Source of the DNA: Sulfuricella sp. T08
GTDB lineage: Bacteria; Pseudomonadota; Gammaproteobacteria; Burkholderiales; Sulfuricellaceae
Direction: 5' to 3'
NCBI RefSeq assembly: GCF_000971475.1
Contig: NZ_DF967528.1
Span: forward strand, 124,001-188,000
Length of the DNA: 64,000 bases
Shown here: positions 36,924 to 46,014 of the stretch, one piece after another
Layout of the letters: every line of letters starts with the position of its first letter
Position numbering within the stretch: the stretch's first letter is position 1
Notes under the pieces: generated by a model
What the model was told of the DNA's origin: nothing
The model's input: the letters and a program-made list of their open reading frames with translations, nothing else
Databases searched by the model: none
Position numbers and translations under genes: made by a program

Positions 36924-39398
36924 TTACTGGTATATTTTGAGGTAGGCTTCCAGCGGGAATTCCCTATCCCTCACTTTGTATCGGGGCTTGGGGTCGTATC
37001 CATCTGCGGTCGACTCTAGCCCTTTGGGAACAATATTGTCTTCCTTGATGAAGGCTCCATCCTTGTCGTTCAGAGCCAAGCGCACTTTGGCCCAATCCTC
37101 ATAGAAGTATTCCTGCAAAAGTGGAATGATCTTGTGCCGAAAAACCCGTTGCAGTTTTTCCAGTGAATCAACGCCCATAAAATAGGCATGACCGATAGTG
37201 TGGTCGCGGTCATACAAATACTCGATTCGGTCATTCATGGCCTTCAACATAGCGCGGAGATCCACACCTTCGACCAGTCCCCCTGGCAGGGTCTCGTAGT
37301 CTGGCTGCAATTCCTCAAACTCAAAGCGTCTTCTCAGTGCGGTGTCCAACAAGGCAATTGAACGGTCAGCAGTATTCATGGTGCCTAGTACGTAAAGATT
37401 CGATGGCACAGTAAAGTCATCACCCGAATAGGCCAACTTCAGTGTTATAGCGTTTGGCATCCCTTCACGCTTGTCGGGTTCCAAAAGCGTGATGAGTTCA
37501 CCGAATACCTTTGAAATATTAGCGCGATTGATTTCGTCGATAATGAGTACGTGTGGCTGTGCCTCTTCAAATTCGCTGGCGGGAACCAAAAGTGCTTGCA
37601 ACCCTTCGTAGTTAACGTCGTGTAGCTGATGCAACGACCGCATGGTGAAATCCTTCGCATTCACCTCGGATGCTGGTCGCCCCGACTCGAAGACGGCAAG
37701 CCATTTGACAGGACGCGCTTGATGGAACGGCCCATCCTCGTCGAACTCATACTCACCGGTCACCTCCGCGATGCCACGGAAGGCTTTATTGCCATGCGAT
37801 ACAACTAGGATGTCACCCACCGCAAGCTCATTTTTGAAGCGGTCGACAAAAGCCACTTGAGATTTAAACTTATCGATATCGGGTGCTTCTTGCTTCAGCT
37901 TTTCGCCAATAGATTCAGCATTACCACAGTCGCTAAAATCGACATCCGCGCCCCATCCCATTAGCACACATCGGTTCTCTAGGCAGTACTTGAAAACCTT
38001 CACACCCTCGTCGTTCCAACTAGCCCCGAGGGACATCTTGAAGATTTTCCGTTCCTGAAGTGGCTTGCCAGATAGCCCAGGATCCACCAAGTTTGGAAGC
38101 CTAGCGGAATCACACGCCCGACGAAACGCGCCCGGCACCACACTGTATGAAACCTGACCTGAAGTTTGGAGCACAGGCCGAAGTCCTTCCACAAAGTCTT
38201 CATATCCGTAGGACTGATGAAAGGTAACGAATGAGATACGTCCTGCCTTACGGAACTCTTCATATTTTGCCCTGACCTCAGGGTCGCTTGCATCCGACGG
38301 CCAATCAGGGGCGCAGATTTGAACTGCACGGAGAGCCGTCGAATAGGTCTTACCAGTACCTGGCGGCCCATAAATAATCTGGTTTAGTGACACATTAGGC
38401 AGATGGGTTTCTGGATTATTTGTGTTCATCGGTTCGCTCTCAGAAAAATCAGTATCGTCATAGGCATCACACAACGCAATCAACGCCGCCTTTGTGGGTA
38501 CGCGAACCATGACGGCTGGCTTACCTTCTGCCAAATCGGGGGCATTAGAAGTTAAATTGCTGTTGCGTGACTTATTAGGTTCATATTCCTGGATTTTCCC
38601 CAATTGATCGCGAACCGTATCAAGCCATGCGCCCGGAGAGAGAAACAAAGTGGTTTCTTTGTTTTCACGCGCCAAGGCAATTTGTCGTCCAGTAGGCATG
38701 TTGAAACCCGCAATATACTGCGAGGGAGGCTTAATGGCGGCAAAACGGTCAGGCTGGCTATTAAAGTAGGTCAGCGCATCTTCCGGTGTCAATTTTTCCG
38801 CCAAAATGGAAGATACTTTATTCCACAATGCATCGGCATATCCGAACACCGATCCATCACCTCTCCCTTTCATAACGTGCCTGTAAAGGCCAGGATATTT
38901 CAACCCCTTTGCTGCTGTTCCAATAGCAGCCTGTAGATGCTCGAATTTATAGATGGGTAGTAGGCAAGGTGTCTGGCGATTTTGGTACAAGAACGCCAAC
39001 TTCCACTTGTAAACATCACCCAGATCTATTGAATCAATTGCTTCTATGTTTCCCTGGCGTGCAGCGTTGGCACATTCGACAATGAGCGCTCGAACCTTTT
39101 CGAAAGCTTCTTCATGGTTAGATCCGTATTTCGCATACCACGAATAAATATCATCATGCTTAAAGTGCTCACGCTGTTCCTTGATCGGACCTTTGCGACA
39201 ATAAATACCGAACTTAAAGGAACCCCCTCCGCGCATTGAACCAAGCATCTGAGTACCAAACTCCATCCAATAAGTAAGTGTCTCTTTGCTATCCGCCTGA
39301 GTATATTGTTTCAAGAACATATTTGGCAGATTCTCTAACGGCCAAATCTCCAAGAATTTATCCCACAACATTTCTCTATCGGCGATCGGTTCATTCAT
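36924..39398 (-). CDS. mcrB: McrB-type AAA+ GTPase with an inserted EVE-like domain
   Basis: An 824-aa AAA+ motor. Residues 1-330 form an N-terminal region I cannot assign, possibly the DNA- or target-recognition part. Walker A GPPGTGKT is at 344-351, Walker B VLIIDEINRAN at 617-627 and the McrB signature MNTADRSIALLDTALRRRF from 674. The gap between the Walker motifs is about 265 residues, against roughly 80 in plain McrB. The insert (about 440-600) reads like an EVE/PUA-like domain (KMSLGASWNDEGV, CVLMGWGADVDFSD, FKNELAVGDILVVSHGNKAFRGIAEVTGEY). Such domains read modified bases. It is followed within 5 bp by mcrC. Confidence 0.85.
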   Translation of the reverse strand: MNEPIADREMLWDKFLEIWPLENLPNMFLKQYTQADSKETLTYWMEFGTQMLGSMRGGGSFKFGIYCRKGPIKEQREHFKHDDIYSWYAKYGSNHEEAFEKVRALIVECANAARQGNIEAIDSIDLGDVYKWKLAFLYQNRQTPCLLPIYKFEHLQAAIGTAAKGLKYPGLYRHVMKGRGDGSVFGYADALWNKVSSILAEKLTPEDALTYFNSQPDRFAAIKPPSQYIAGFNMPTGRQIALARENKETTLFLSPGAWLDTVRDQLGKIQEYEPNKSRNSNLTSNAPDLAEGKPAVMVRVPTKAALIALCDAYDDTDFSESEPMNTNNPETHLPNVSLNQIIYGPPGTGKTYSTALRAVQICAPDWPSDASDPEVRAKYEEFRKAGRISFVTFHQSYGYEDFVEGLRPVLQTSGQVSYSVVPGAFRRACDSARLPNLVDPGLSGKPLQERKIFKMSLGASWNDEGVKVFKYCLENRCVLMGWGADVDFSDCGNAESIGEKLKQEAPDIDKFKSQVAFVDRFKNELAVGDILVVSHGNKAFRGIAEVTGEYEFDEDGPFHQARPVKWLAVFESGRPASEVNAKDFTMRSLHQLHDVNYEGLQALLVPASEFEEAQPHVLIIDEINRANISKVFGELITLLEPDKREGMPNAITLKLAYSGDDFTVPSNLYVLGTMNTADRSIALLDTALRRRFEFEELQPDYETLPGGLVEGVDLRAMLKAMNDRIEYLYDRDHTIGHAYFMGVDSLEKLQRVFRHKIIPLLQEYFYEDWAKVRLALNDKDGAFIKEDNIVPKGLESTADGYDPKPRYKVRDREFPLEAYLKIYQ

Positions 39399-39489
39399 TA
39401 GGTCAATTCCTTAATCTAAGGTAGTTCGAGATTACGCCATATTGTTCTGACTCTGCATAAAGCGGAACGTTAACTAACTCTTCAACCAT

Positions 39490-39774
39490 CTAGGTATTAG
39501 TCAATTCATCTTCGATGCAGCTTCGCTTTACTTCATCAATATCCCCGAACTTGCAGGTTACGATTCCCGGAATGTTATTCTTATTCCGGCGGCGGAATCG
39601 AGGGGCCGACAACTTTCTTAGCTCTGTCAGTGCTTCCCAGTAGTCACTGATATAGCGTTCACTTCCTTTCTCCCCGATCCGATAACCTTTTGTCAGTCTA
39701 ACGCTTGGCAAAAATAGGGTCTTGCTCCCATCTGGCTCGATGTAATAAGGCACTTTGATAAATTCGTCATTCAT
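39490..39774 (-). CDS. Small hypothetical protein in the defence operon
   Basis: A 94-aa soluble protein starting MNDEFIKVPYYIEPDGSKTLFLPS. The start at 39774 has a GGGGAAA ribosome-like site; an in-frame TTG at 39840 would add 22 residues. The C-terminus is basic then acidic (RKLSAPRFRRRNKNNIPGI, EVKRSCIEDEL). I recognise no family. It sits between the nuclease-helicase and McrB on the same strand, which suggests an accessory role such as a cofactor or regulator. Confidence 0.55.
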   Translation of the reverse strand: MNDEFIKVPYYIEPDGSKTLFLPSVRLTKGYRIGEKGSERYISDYWEALTELRKLSAPRFRRRNKNNIPGIVTCKFGDIDEVKRSCIEDELTNT

Positions 39775-39889
39775 TAATATTTCCCCAATAACTCCCCGAC
39801 CAAAGCCAGGGTAATCCACACACCACGAAAGGAACTCCAAGCCTACAAGGCGAACGTGGGAAGCAAAACCCCTAAGTAAATATTTCCTA

Positions 39890-42800
39890 TCAAGGAGCCA
39901 AATCGCTTACAGCCTCGGCCTGTCCCACCTCCTGCACCCAGCACAAGGTATTCACCAACGCCATTTCCTCTGGTGTTGAACATCGGATAGCCATCAGCGC
40001 CGGGTTGGCAATAAATAGCGCCAGACACTTGGCTCGGGAAATCGCCACGTTCAGCCGGTTCTTGCTGTACAGGAACTCAATGAATCGCGGCAGATATTCC
40101 CCACTGGAGGTGGTCATCGACATGATGACTACTTCTGCCTCCTGTCCCTGAAACTTGTCGACCGTTCCAACCCGTGTGCCTTCCGGCAAGGCCTTCTTCA
40201 ACAAATTGACCTGCATGTTGTACGGCGCCACGACAAGGATGTCGTTCAGGGTTAACGGGTGCTCCTGACCTTTTTTGTCCCGATAGCGCTGCTGCAACAG
40301 GCTATTTACCAGTTCCAAGACTAGATCGGCCTCCTCCTGGCTGCGCTGCGAGCAGGCATCATGCTCAATCGGGATATACCGGATGCCTGTAGGCATCAGG
40401 GCCGGATGGGCGTCACCACCGAGGAGCAAACTTTGCCTCACATTGTTGGGATCCGCCTCCAGGCGGCCATCGTAGACAGCATCGGAGATAAATTTGCAGA
40501 CATCGGGGTGCATTCTCCATGTCGTGCCGAGGAAGATGCCGCGCTCGGACGGAATGGTTGCCATGCCGTTGAGCAGGTATTCCAGCGACGATTTCCCTGA
40601 GCGCCCAGGATGAACACCTTGAATGGGTTGTCCCAACTGCATCTGGTCTCCCAGCAGCACGATGTTTTTGGCGCTGGTCCCCATGGCGGCGAGGTTAGCC
40701 AATGCCACCTGCCCGGCTTCATCCACAAAAATGTAATCCAGCTGCTGGTCCATTTCCTCGTCGGCAAACAGCCAGGCAGTGCCTGCGACCAGGCGATATT
40801 CATCATCGCTGCCAAAGACTCCCCAAATCGACTCATTGTCGAAAACGTCGTCAATGTAGTCACCATCAAAGAAAGAGTCACTTTTGCCCTTGGTCGATTT
40901 CTTTGCGCCACGGAAAACGTAGTCCTGCTCTTTAGCCACCTTCACGATGCCTTGGAGCAAGTTGTTGATGGCTTTATGGCTGTTGGACGACACCCCAACC
41001 CGGCGACCTTTCTTTAACAATGCGACAATGACGTGGGAGCCAGTATAGGTCTTGCCAGCCCCCGGCGGGCCCTGAACGAACAGATAACTGTTATCAAGAT
41101 TGGAGATCGCCTCGATAATTTGCGGTAGTCCCTCCTTATCTTCAGGCACTATCGGACTTCCGGCCTCCGTGCCACGGATTTTCGGCAAGGACTGAGACAG
41201 CACGGCTTCAATCGCTGGATATCTCCTATTTCCTTCAATGATGCTGTTTCCGAAACGGAAGACCGCCTCGGTCAGAGCCTTGGTGGAAACGGGCATTCCT
41301 GGCCCTAGGCAAACGGATTCCGGCAACGGTTCCTTGTTAGCTGTCCGTTTGAAGCTGACGCGGCGATTATCTTCATCGACCTTGAGTTCGCGTACGGGAT
41401 CGCCAGTCTGCGTAATGGCGGCACTATCCCCTGTCTTGAGTTTCGATGCCTGCTCGGGGAAAAGATAGGTATAAACGATGGAGCGCTTCTCCTGCCGAGG
41501 CGGATTGGCCGGGTCTGGCGTCAGGCCTGCCAGGCATTCTCCATCCTCCATGAGTTCATCTTCAGCCATTTCCATGCGCGAGAACATGGCCCACCACTCT
41601 GGTTTCGCGGACCGCCGATGGAAATCGAGCAACTGGTAGGCCAGTTCCTGCAAATGCTCGTGCGACCCCCATACCTTGCGATCCTCTGGCAACATATCAA
41701 TCAATCGCTCTCGATAGGGAATCAGCCGTTTTTCTTCTTCGGTGAGCTCGCCCACCTCCGGGTTAACAGCTTCCAGCCCTTCAACGGCGTCCTTCAACCA
41801 CGGCAGACCTGCAGGGCGTATGGATAGAAGCCACTGCTGCAATTCGTAGGTCGAGCGAACATCATCAAAGTTGTAGTCCTCAATGTCCTTTAGCAGTTGG
41901 GGGTCGCCGGTCTCCTTCCATCGTTCGTAATAGACGATGCTGGCGCCGGCATTCGTGACGTCACCTGTACGGCGCTCAAGATAAAAATGCTCGAGGTTCT
42001 TGATCGAGTAGCGGGGTTCGGAGACACGAATCCCCTCACGGACGACCTTGTAGAGGTCCACGAGCTTCTGTACCCGCAACAGGTTGTCCACCTCGGCCTC
42101 TCGGGTGCCATGCAAGGACATAAGTTTCTTGAGGGCCGTCTGCTCGTAATGGGCGTAATGATAGATATGGGCAGCAGGATGGAGCCGCAGCCAAGCCGTC
42201 ACAAAATCCATGAAGGCTTCGAAGGCGCGCTTTTCCTCGGCACGGTTATGGCCCCAGAATGCCTTGAACTCGGGCTTTCCGTCCTTGAAAAAGTAGAGGC
42301 CGAAAAGGTACTCGAGCCCACCTTCCTCCAGTGGATTGCCTTCCATGTCAAAAAACAGGTCACCCGCGTTCGGCCTGGGCAGGCGCGCAAATCCCCGAAC
42401 CGCCTCGATTTCCTGAGGCAGCAATTCCAATTGGTTCTCCCCGCTTTGACGTGCCAGTAGCTGCAATCGGGCTTGCCGATGCAGTTTCTCGAGCGTCTCC
42501 GCAGTCACTTTCGGAATCCGGGTCTCGACCGGCAGGGTGCCCAAGGCCTCCAGAGTCATCACACCGGCCACTTGCAGCTTCTTGATCTGCAGTCGGCTGA
42601 TATTCGCCACCTGGCAAAGGTGGTCGTCCTTGAGCCGCTTGTCCTCGCACAGGCCGCTCCATTTGCACAGGTCGCATTTTTCGCAGGGGACGGGATAGGT
42701 TTCCAGAGCTTTGCCCGTAACCCGGTCGAGAAAGCGCTGGGTCACGAGATTCAGATAGCGGGCATAATCAGCATAGCGGTAAGCAACTTCAGTCCGGTCG

Positions 42801-43312
42801 CCGAGGACGACATGCATCTGAATCGGCGGCAGGCCCTGAGCTTTTCCCACCAGCGCCGAATAAAACCCCAGCTGGATAATGAACTTGGCTATCGTGCTTC
42901 GTGCCAGCTTGGTATCCAGAACCTCGTAGCTCCAGTTGCCAAGTTCCGATGGTCGGGGCACTTTGCGCAGGAAATCGGCGTGACCAATCAGGCAGCCATC
43001 CCGCAAGGTCGCCTGAAAAATTATTTCATAACCATCGTGCATGGCTTGCAGGGTGGCGGCGACCTTCTGCTCCAAGGTGCCACCCGTCGCGGAAATATCG
43101 ATGAGCGATGGATGCCGAGCCTTGAGCAGCTCAAGGAAGTCCGCCTCATGGGCATATCCCTTGGCCTGAATCAGCTTGGCTTGATCACTATTCTCGGTTT
43201 TCGGGAGCGGTGTTTCGAGGTCAATCAGGTCGAGTGTGGTGAGGTGCTCACACTCCAGGTAATTGACAAGATCTGACGCCGAATAAAGAACTTCCTTGCC
43301 ACGTTTTTGCAT
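39890..43312 (-). CDS. TM0106-type RecB-like nuclease / RNase H-like / SF1 helicase fusion
   Basis: An 1140-aa multidomain protein. The N-terminal RecB/Cas4-like nuclease has GHADFL (110-115) and EVLDTKLA (130-137), with a cysteine set (Cys21; Cys210, 213, 216, 222) suited to an iron-sulfur cluster. The middle is an RNase H-like (DEDD-type) domain with DLFFDMEG (318-325) and NFDDVRSTYEL (481-491). The C-terminal superfamily 1 Dna2/Upf1-like helicase has Walker A GPPGAGKT (748-755), DEAGQ (864-868), WRMHP (932-936), DKFQGQEAEVV and NVAISRAK (1088-1095). It is annotated in related genomes as a TM0106 family RecB-like nuclease (from memory). It opens the accessory run that includes McrBC and probably processes foreign DNA. 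Confidence 0.85.
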   Translation of the reverse strand: MQKRGKEVLYSASDLVNYLECEHLTTLDLIDLETPLPKTENSDQAKLIQAKGYAHEADFLELLKARHPSLIDISATGGTLEQKVAATLQAMHDGYEIIFQATLRDGCLIGHADFLRKVPRPSELGNWSYEVLDTKLARSTIAKFIIQLGFYSALVGKAQGLPPIQMHVVLGDRTEVAYRYADYARYLNLVTQRFLDRVTGKALETYPVPCEKCDLCKWSGLCEDKRLKDDHLCQVANISRLQIKKLQVAGVMTLEALGTLPVETRIPKVTAETLEKLHRQARLQLLARQSGENQLELLPQEIEAVRGFARLPRPNAGDLFFDMEGNPLEEGGLEYLFGLYFFKDGKPEFKAFWGHNRAEEKRAFEAFMDFVTAWLRLHPAAHIYHYAHYEQTALKKLMSLHGTREAEVDNLLRVQKLVDLYKVVREGIRVSEPRYSIKNLEHFYLERRTGDVTNAGASIVYYERWKETGDPQLLKDIEDYNFDDVRSTYELQQWLLSIRPAGLPWLKDAVEGLEAVNPEVGELTEEEKRLIPYRERLIDMLPEDRKVWGSHEHLQELAYQLLDFHRRSAKPEWWAMFSRMEMAEDELMEDGECLAGLTPDPANPPRQEKRSIVYTYLFPEQASKLKTGDSAAITQTGDPVRELKVDEDNRRVSFKRTANKEPLPESVCLGPGMPVSTKALTEAVFRFGNSIIEGNRRYPAIEAVLSQSLPKIRGTEAGSPIVPEDKEGLPQIIEAISNLDNSYLFVQGPPGAGKTYTGSHVIVALLKKGRRVGVSSNSHKAINNLLQGIVKVAKEQDYVFRGAKKSTKGKSDSFFDGDYIDDVFDNESIWGVFGSDDEYRLVAGTAWLFADEEMDQQLDYIFVDEAGQVALANLAAMGTSAKNIVLLGDQMQLGQPIQGVHPGRSGKSSLEYLLNGMATIPSERGIFLGTTWRMHPDVCKFISDAVYDGRLEADPNNVRQSLLLGGDAHPALMPTGIRYIPIEHDACSQRSQEEADLVLELVNSLLQQRYRDKKGQEHPLTLNDILVVAPYNMQVNLLKKALPEGTRVGTVDKFQGQEAEVVIMSMTTSSGEYLPRFIEFLYSKNRLNVAISRAKCLALFIANPALMAIRCSTPEEMALVNTLCWVQEVGQAEAVSDLAP

Positions 43313-43531
43313 GGTCGCTCCCTGATGTTGTTTTTGTCATGCTGCATCGAACGGATCGCTCAGCAACTGAGCATCTGCCATTATCCTGACCTAATGGCTC
43401 ACCAGATGAGCTACTTGGATTTTTTTCAGAGCGGGGTGCGTTTAAACAAACGACATGTCTAAAGCAGACTCTATCACTTTCCGAGGGTTGGCCCACTGAA
43501 ATACATGAAAGTCATGTGGCTGCTTTTGGCT

Positions 43532-44760
43532 CTTGGATTCAACCGGTCGATGCAACAGATTGGCTGAATCGTTCAGCAGGCGTTTCGTAGTTTAGTGTTT
43601 TCCTTGGCCGCTCATTCAATTTCCTAGCCACGGCATTTAGTTGTGCTTGTGAGTAGTTCGAGATGTCGGTTCCCTTGGGGAAATACTGCCTCAACAGCCC
43701 ATTCGTATTTTCATTAGACCCACGCTGCCAAGGACTATGAGGATCGCAGAAGTAGACCCGGATGTCAGTCGCCAACGTGAAACTCTTGTGGCCAGCCATC
43801 TCTGTACCTCGATCCCATGTCAGCGACTTGTAGAGCTCTTGCGGCAACGTGTGGGCGTTCTTGATCAGCGCTTTGATAACCGTCTCGGTTTCTTTGCTGG
43901 GAATCTTCACCAACATTACGTAGCGTATTTGACGTTCGACGAGAGTCGCAATCTGGCTGCCGGGAGTTCCACACAGCAGGTCACCTTCCCAGTGGCCCGG
44001 TACGGCCCGATCTTCCGCCATGGCTGGGCGTTCGCTGATCGAGACCGTGTCCTTTATCCTGCCATGAGTACCTGTTTTCTGGGTGTGATGGCGCGAACGG
44101 CGCATAACTCGTGTTCGCCGTAAATGCTGCAACAACTCTTTCTTCAAGGCGCCACGGGCTTGAATGAACAGGCTGCGATAGATAGTCTCGTGTGACACTT
44201 GAAAAGCCTCGTCGTATGGGTAAGCACGCTTCAGCCACCCAGCAATCTGTTCTGGCGACCACAGCAGTTGGAGCTTATCGGCCACGATGTGCGCCAACGT
44301 ACGGTTCTCGGCCAACCTACAGGTCTTGGGACGATGTCCTCGATCCCAAGCAGTCTGGTCGGCCTGACTCGCCCGGTAGCATTCTCGGCCGCCATTGCGC
44401 ATTATCTCACGGCTAATCGTAGATGGTGCGCGCCCAAGTCGCGTCGCTACTGATCGTACCGACAGACCCGTAGCCATAGAACGCGATATTTCCTCTCGCT
44501 CAGCTAACGTCAGCGCCAATCTAGAACGGTGGCGTTGCGCCGGCTCTATACCACCTGTCTCTGCCAGTATCCGTTGTATCGATGAGTGGTTGCGATCAAA
44601 TAGTTCGGCAATGCGCTGGAGGGACTCACCTTTCCGCCACTGCTCCCACATGATCGCTTTCTGACTTTCCGTGTAATAAATCCGAGGTCTTTGCTTCATC
44701 TGCAACACTCCTTCTGCTTACGCAGTTTCTAGTGTGTTGCATCGACCGGTTGAATCCAAG
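43532..44760 (-). mobile_element. Complete IS30-family insertion sequence
   Basis: The 1229-bp element is bounded by perfect 26-bp inverted repeats (43532-43557 and 44735-44760; inner core TCAACCGGTCGATGCAACA). GCT lies directly outside both ends (43529-43531 and 44761-44763), a 3-bp target duplication as expected for IS30. It encodes one intact transposase, so it may still be active. It sits in non-coding DNA between the defence run and fdhE. Confidence 0.93.
43539..44708 (-). CDS. IS30-family transposase
   Basis: Intact DDE transposase of 389 aa. N-terminal helix-turn-helix segments are seen (SLQRIAELFDRNHSSIQRILAETGG and SVRSVATRLGRAPSTISREIMRNGG, the latter diagnostic for IS30). The catalytic core has GHWEGDLLCG (first Asp), LTWDRGTEMAGH (second) and SPWQRGSNENTNGLLRQYFPKG (Glu). 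Its 3' end runs into the left terminal repeat. Confidence 0.95.
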   Translation of the reverse strand: MLQMKQRPRIYYTESQKAIMWEQWRKGESLQRIAELFDRNHSSIQRILAETGGIEPAQRHRSRLALTLAEREEISRSMATGLSVRSVATRLGRAPSTISREIMRNGGRECYRASQADQTAWDRGHRPKTCRLAENRTLAHIVADKLQLLWSPEQIAGWLKRAYPYDEAFQVSHETIYRSLFIQARGALKKELLQHLRRTRVMRRSRHHTQKTGTHGRIKDTVSISERPAMAEDRAVPGHWEGDLLCGTPGSQIATLVERQIRYVMLVKIPSKETETVIKALIKNAHTLPQELYKSLTWDRGTEMAGHKSFTLATDIRVYFCDPHSPWQRGSNENTNGLLRQYFPKGTDISNYSQAQLNAVARKLNERPRKTLNYETPAERFSQSVASTG

Positions 44761-44979
44761 GCTGACAACCGGCCAGTCGGCAGCCTGATTTCGTGGCGCC
44801 TCGACTGTCGGCTGATGGCACACAGCGGCTATACGCATATTCTAACTGCTTGCCGAAAAGCGGTCGCTCGCGACTTGAGGTTTGAATGGTAACTGACCTT
44901 GAGAATTGCTGGTCAGTCCTGATGAGAACAGCGGGCAAAGGTCACGATATTTCGCAACAGAACCTGAATATCAGGGCGG

Positions 44980-45079
44980 CACTGAACAAGTATGGTTTTG
45001 TCGTTCCCGCGAAAGCGGGAACCCACTCAATTCAATAAACTGGATTCCCGCTTTCGCGGGAACGACGACTTATTCAGTG
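44980..45079. repeat. Nested palindromic repeat element
   Basis: The arms 45000-45021 and 45045-45066 are exact inverted copies (core TTCCCGCGAAAGCGGGAA), each itself containing a CCCGC-GAAA-GCGGG hairpin. Outer arms CACTGAACAAG (44980-44990) and CTTATTCAGTG (45069-45079) pair with one mismatch. A REP/BIME-like intergenic element, located just after the 3' end of fdhE, where it could stabilise or terminate the formate dehydrogenase transcript. Confidence 0.8.
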
Positions 45080-45090
45080 TTCCCTTAGAT

Positions 45091-46014
45091 TCAGACGCTG
45101 CCAGGGTGAAAAAACAGGTTGGGACCGCCGCGCGCCTTGCCCGCCTCGTCCATCAGCACATCCAGGGCAAGGGTGGCCAAGTCGTCAGCCACTGCTTCCA
45201 CCTGGCTGTCCTTTTCCATGTACATCAACTTCAGGTACGAGTTGCAGTCATCGCAGCTTTCCGCCTTGACTGCGCCGTTCGAGCCCTCTAGCTGGTAGTA
45301 GTTGATGCCGTGGGTGGACTCGCAACTGCTGCACTTGATGCGCACCATGTGCCACTCCGTGGCGCACAGGGAGCAGGAAAGATAGCGCAACCCCTGCTCC
45401 GTCCCGCCTACGCGCACGATGCCGGCGACCGGGTGCGAACCGCATACCGGGCACAGCCCGCCCTGCTCCAGACGGCCGAAGGCATGCTCCCCCAAGGCTG
45501 CCGCCATGTGGATCCAATAAACCTGCAAGGCGGCAGCGACGAACGGCATGTCCTGCGCCCCGACCCCGGCCAGATCGCCCGCCAGAAGCTTGCTCGCGAT
45601 CTCCTCCAGTTCGGCATCTCCCGCCTGCATCAGGCGGGAGACGGCCTCGCTTGCGGGGCCTGGAAGGGATGCCGTGGCCATGTGCCGCAGCATCTCTTTC
45701 AATCCTGCCCGCCAGGCTGCATCCCTGGGCCAGGCCTGGGCACCGAGCACCGGCATACCGTGTTCGCGACATAGCGCCTGCTGTTCAGCACCGGGCAGCG
45801 GCACCGTTGGAAAATGGGCCAGCGCCTCCTGCTGCGCCTGCGCCAGGGTCGCTAAAAAAGCCAGGTAGCCGCCAAAGGGATGCCCCTGGGAAAGCTGCCG
45901 GAACCGCTCCGCCCGTTGCTTGAAAACATCCGGCCCGGCCAGGCGGAGAAAGGGAATCTGCCCGGCCGGGGCTTCGATCTGACCTGGTTCGATAATGCGT
46001 GCTTCGGTATTCAT
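45091..46014 (-). CDS. fdhE: Formate dehydrogenase accessory protein FdhE
   Basis: Cytoplasmic assembly factor of 307 aa that checks or matures the Tat-exported formate dehydrogenase. It is a rubredoxin-like iron protein with several cysteine pairs: LCPVCGSHP, LSCSLCATEWH, IKCSSCES and SCDDCNSYLK. The ATG at 46014 overlaps the fdhI stop, which supports it over a longer frame. It is the last gene of the fdh operon. Confidence 0.93.
   Translation of the reverse strand: MNTEARIIEPGQIEAPAGQIPFLRLAGPDVFKQRAERFRQLSQGHPFGGYLAFLATLAQAQQEALAHFPTVPLPGAEQQALCREHGMPVLGAQAWPRDAAWRAGLKEMLRHMATASLPGPASEAVSRLMQAGDAELEEIASKLLAGDLAGVGAQDMPFVAAALQVYWIHMAAALGEHAFGRLEQGGLCPVCGSHPVAGIVRVGGTEQGLRYLSCSLCATEWHMVRIKCSSCESTHGINYYQLEGSNGAVKAESCDDCNSYLKLMYMEKDSQVEAVADDLATLALDVLMDEAGKARGGPNLFFHPGSV

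Noticed and set aside
44764-44979. Remnant gene between the IS30 and the palindromic repeat
   Set aside because: Only short frames in both strands, no motif. Joining across the IS30 target site gives no longer frame that I could recognise.
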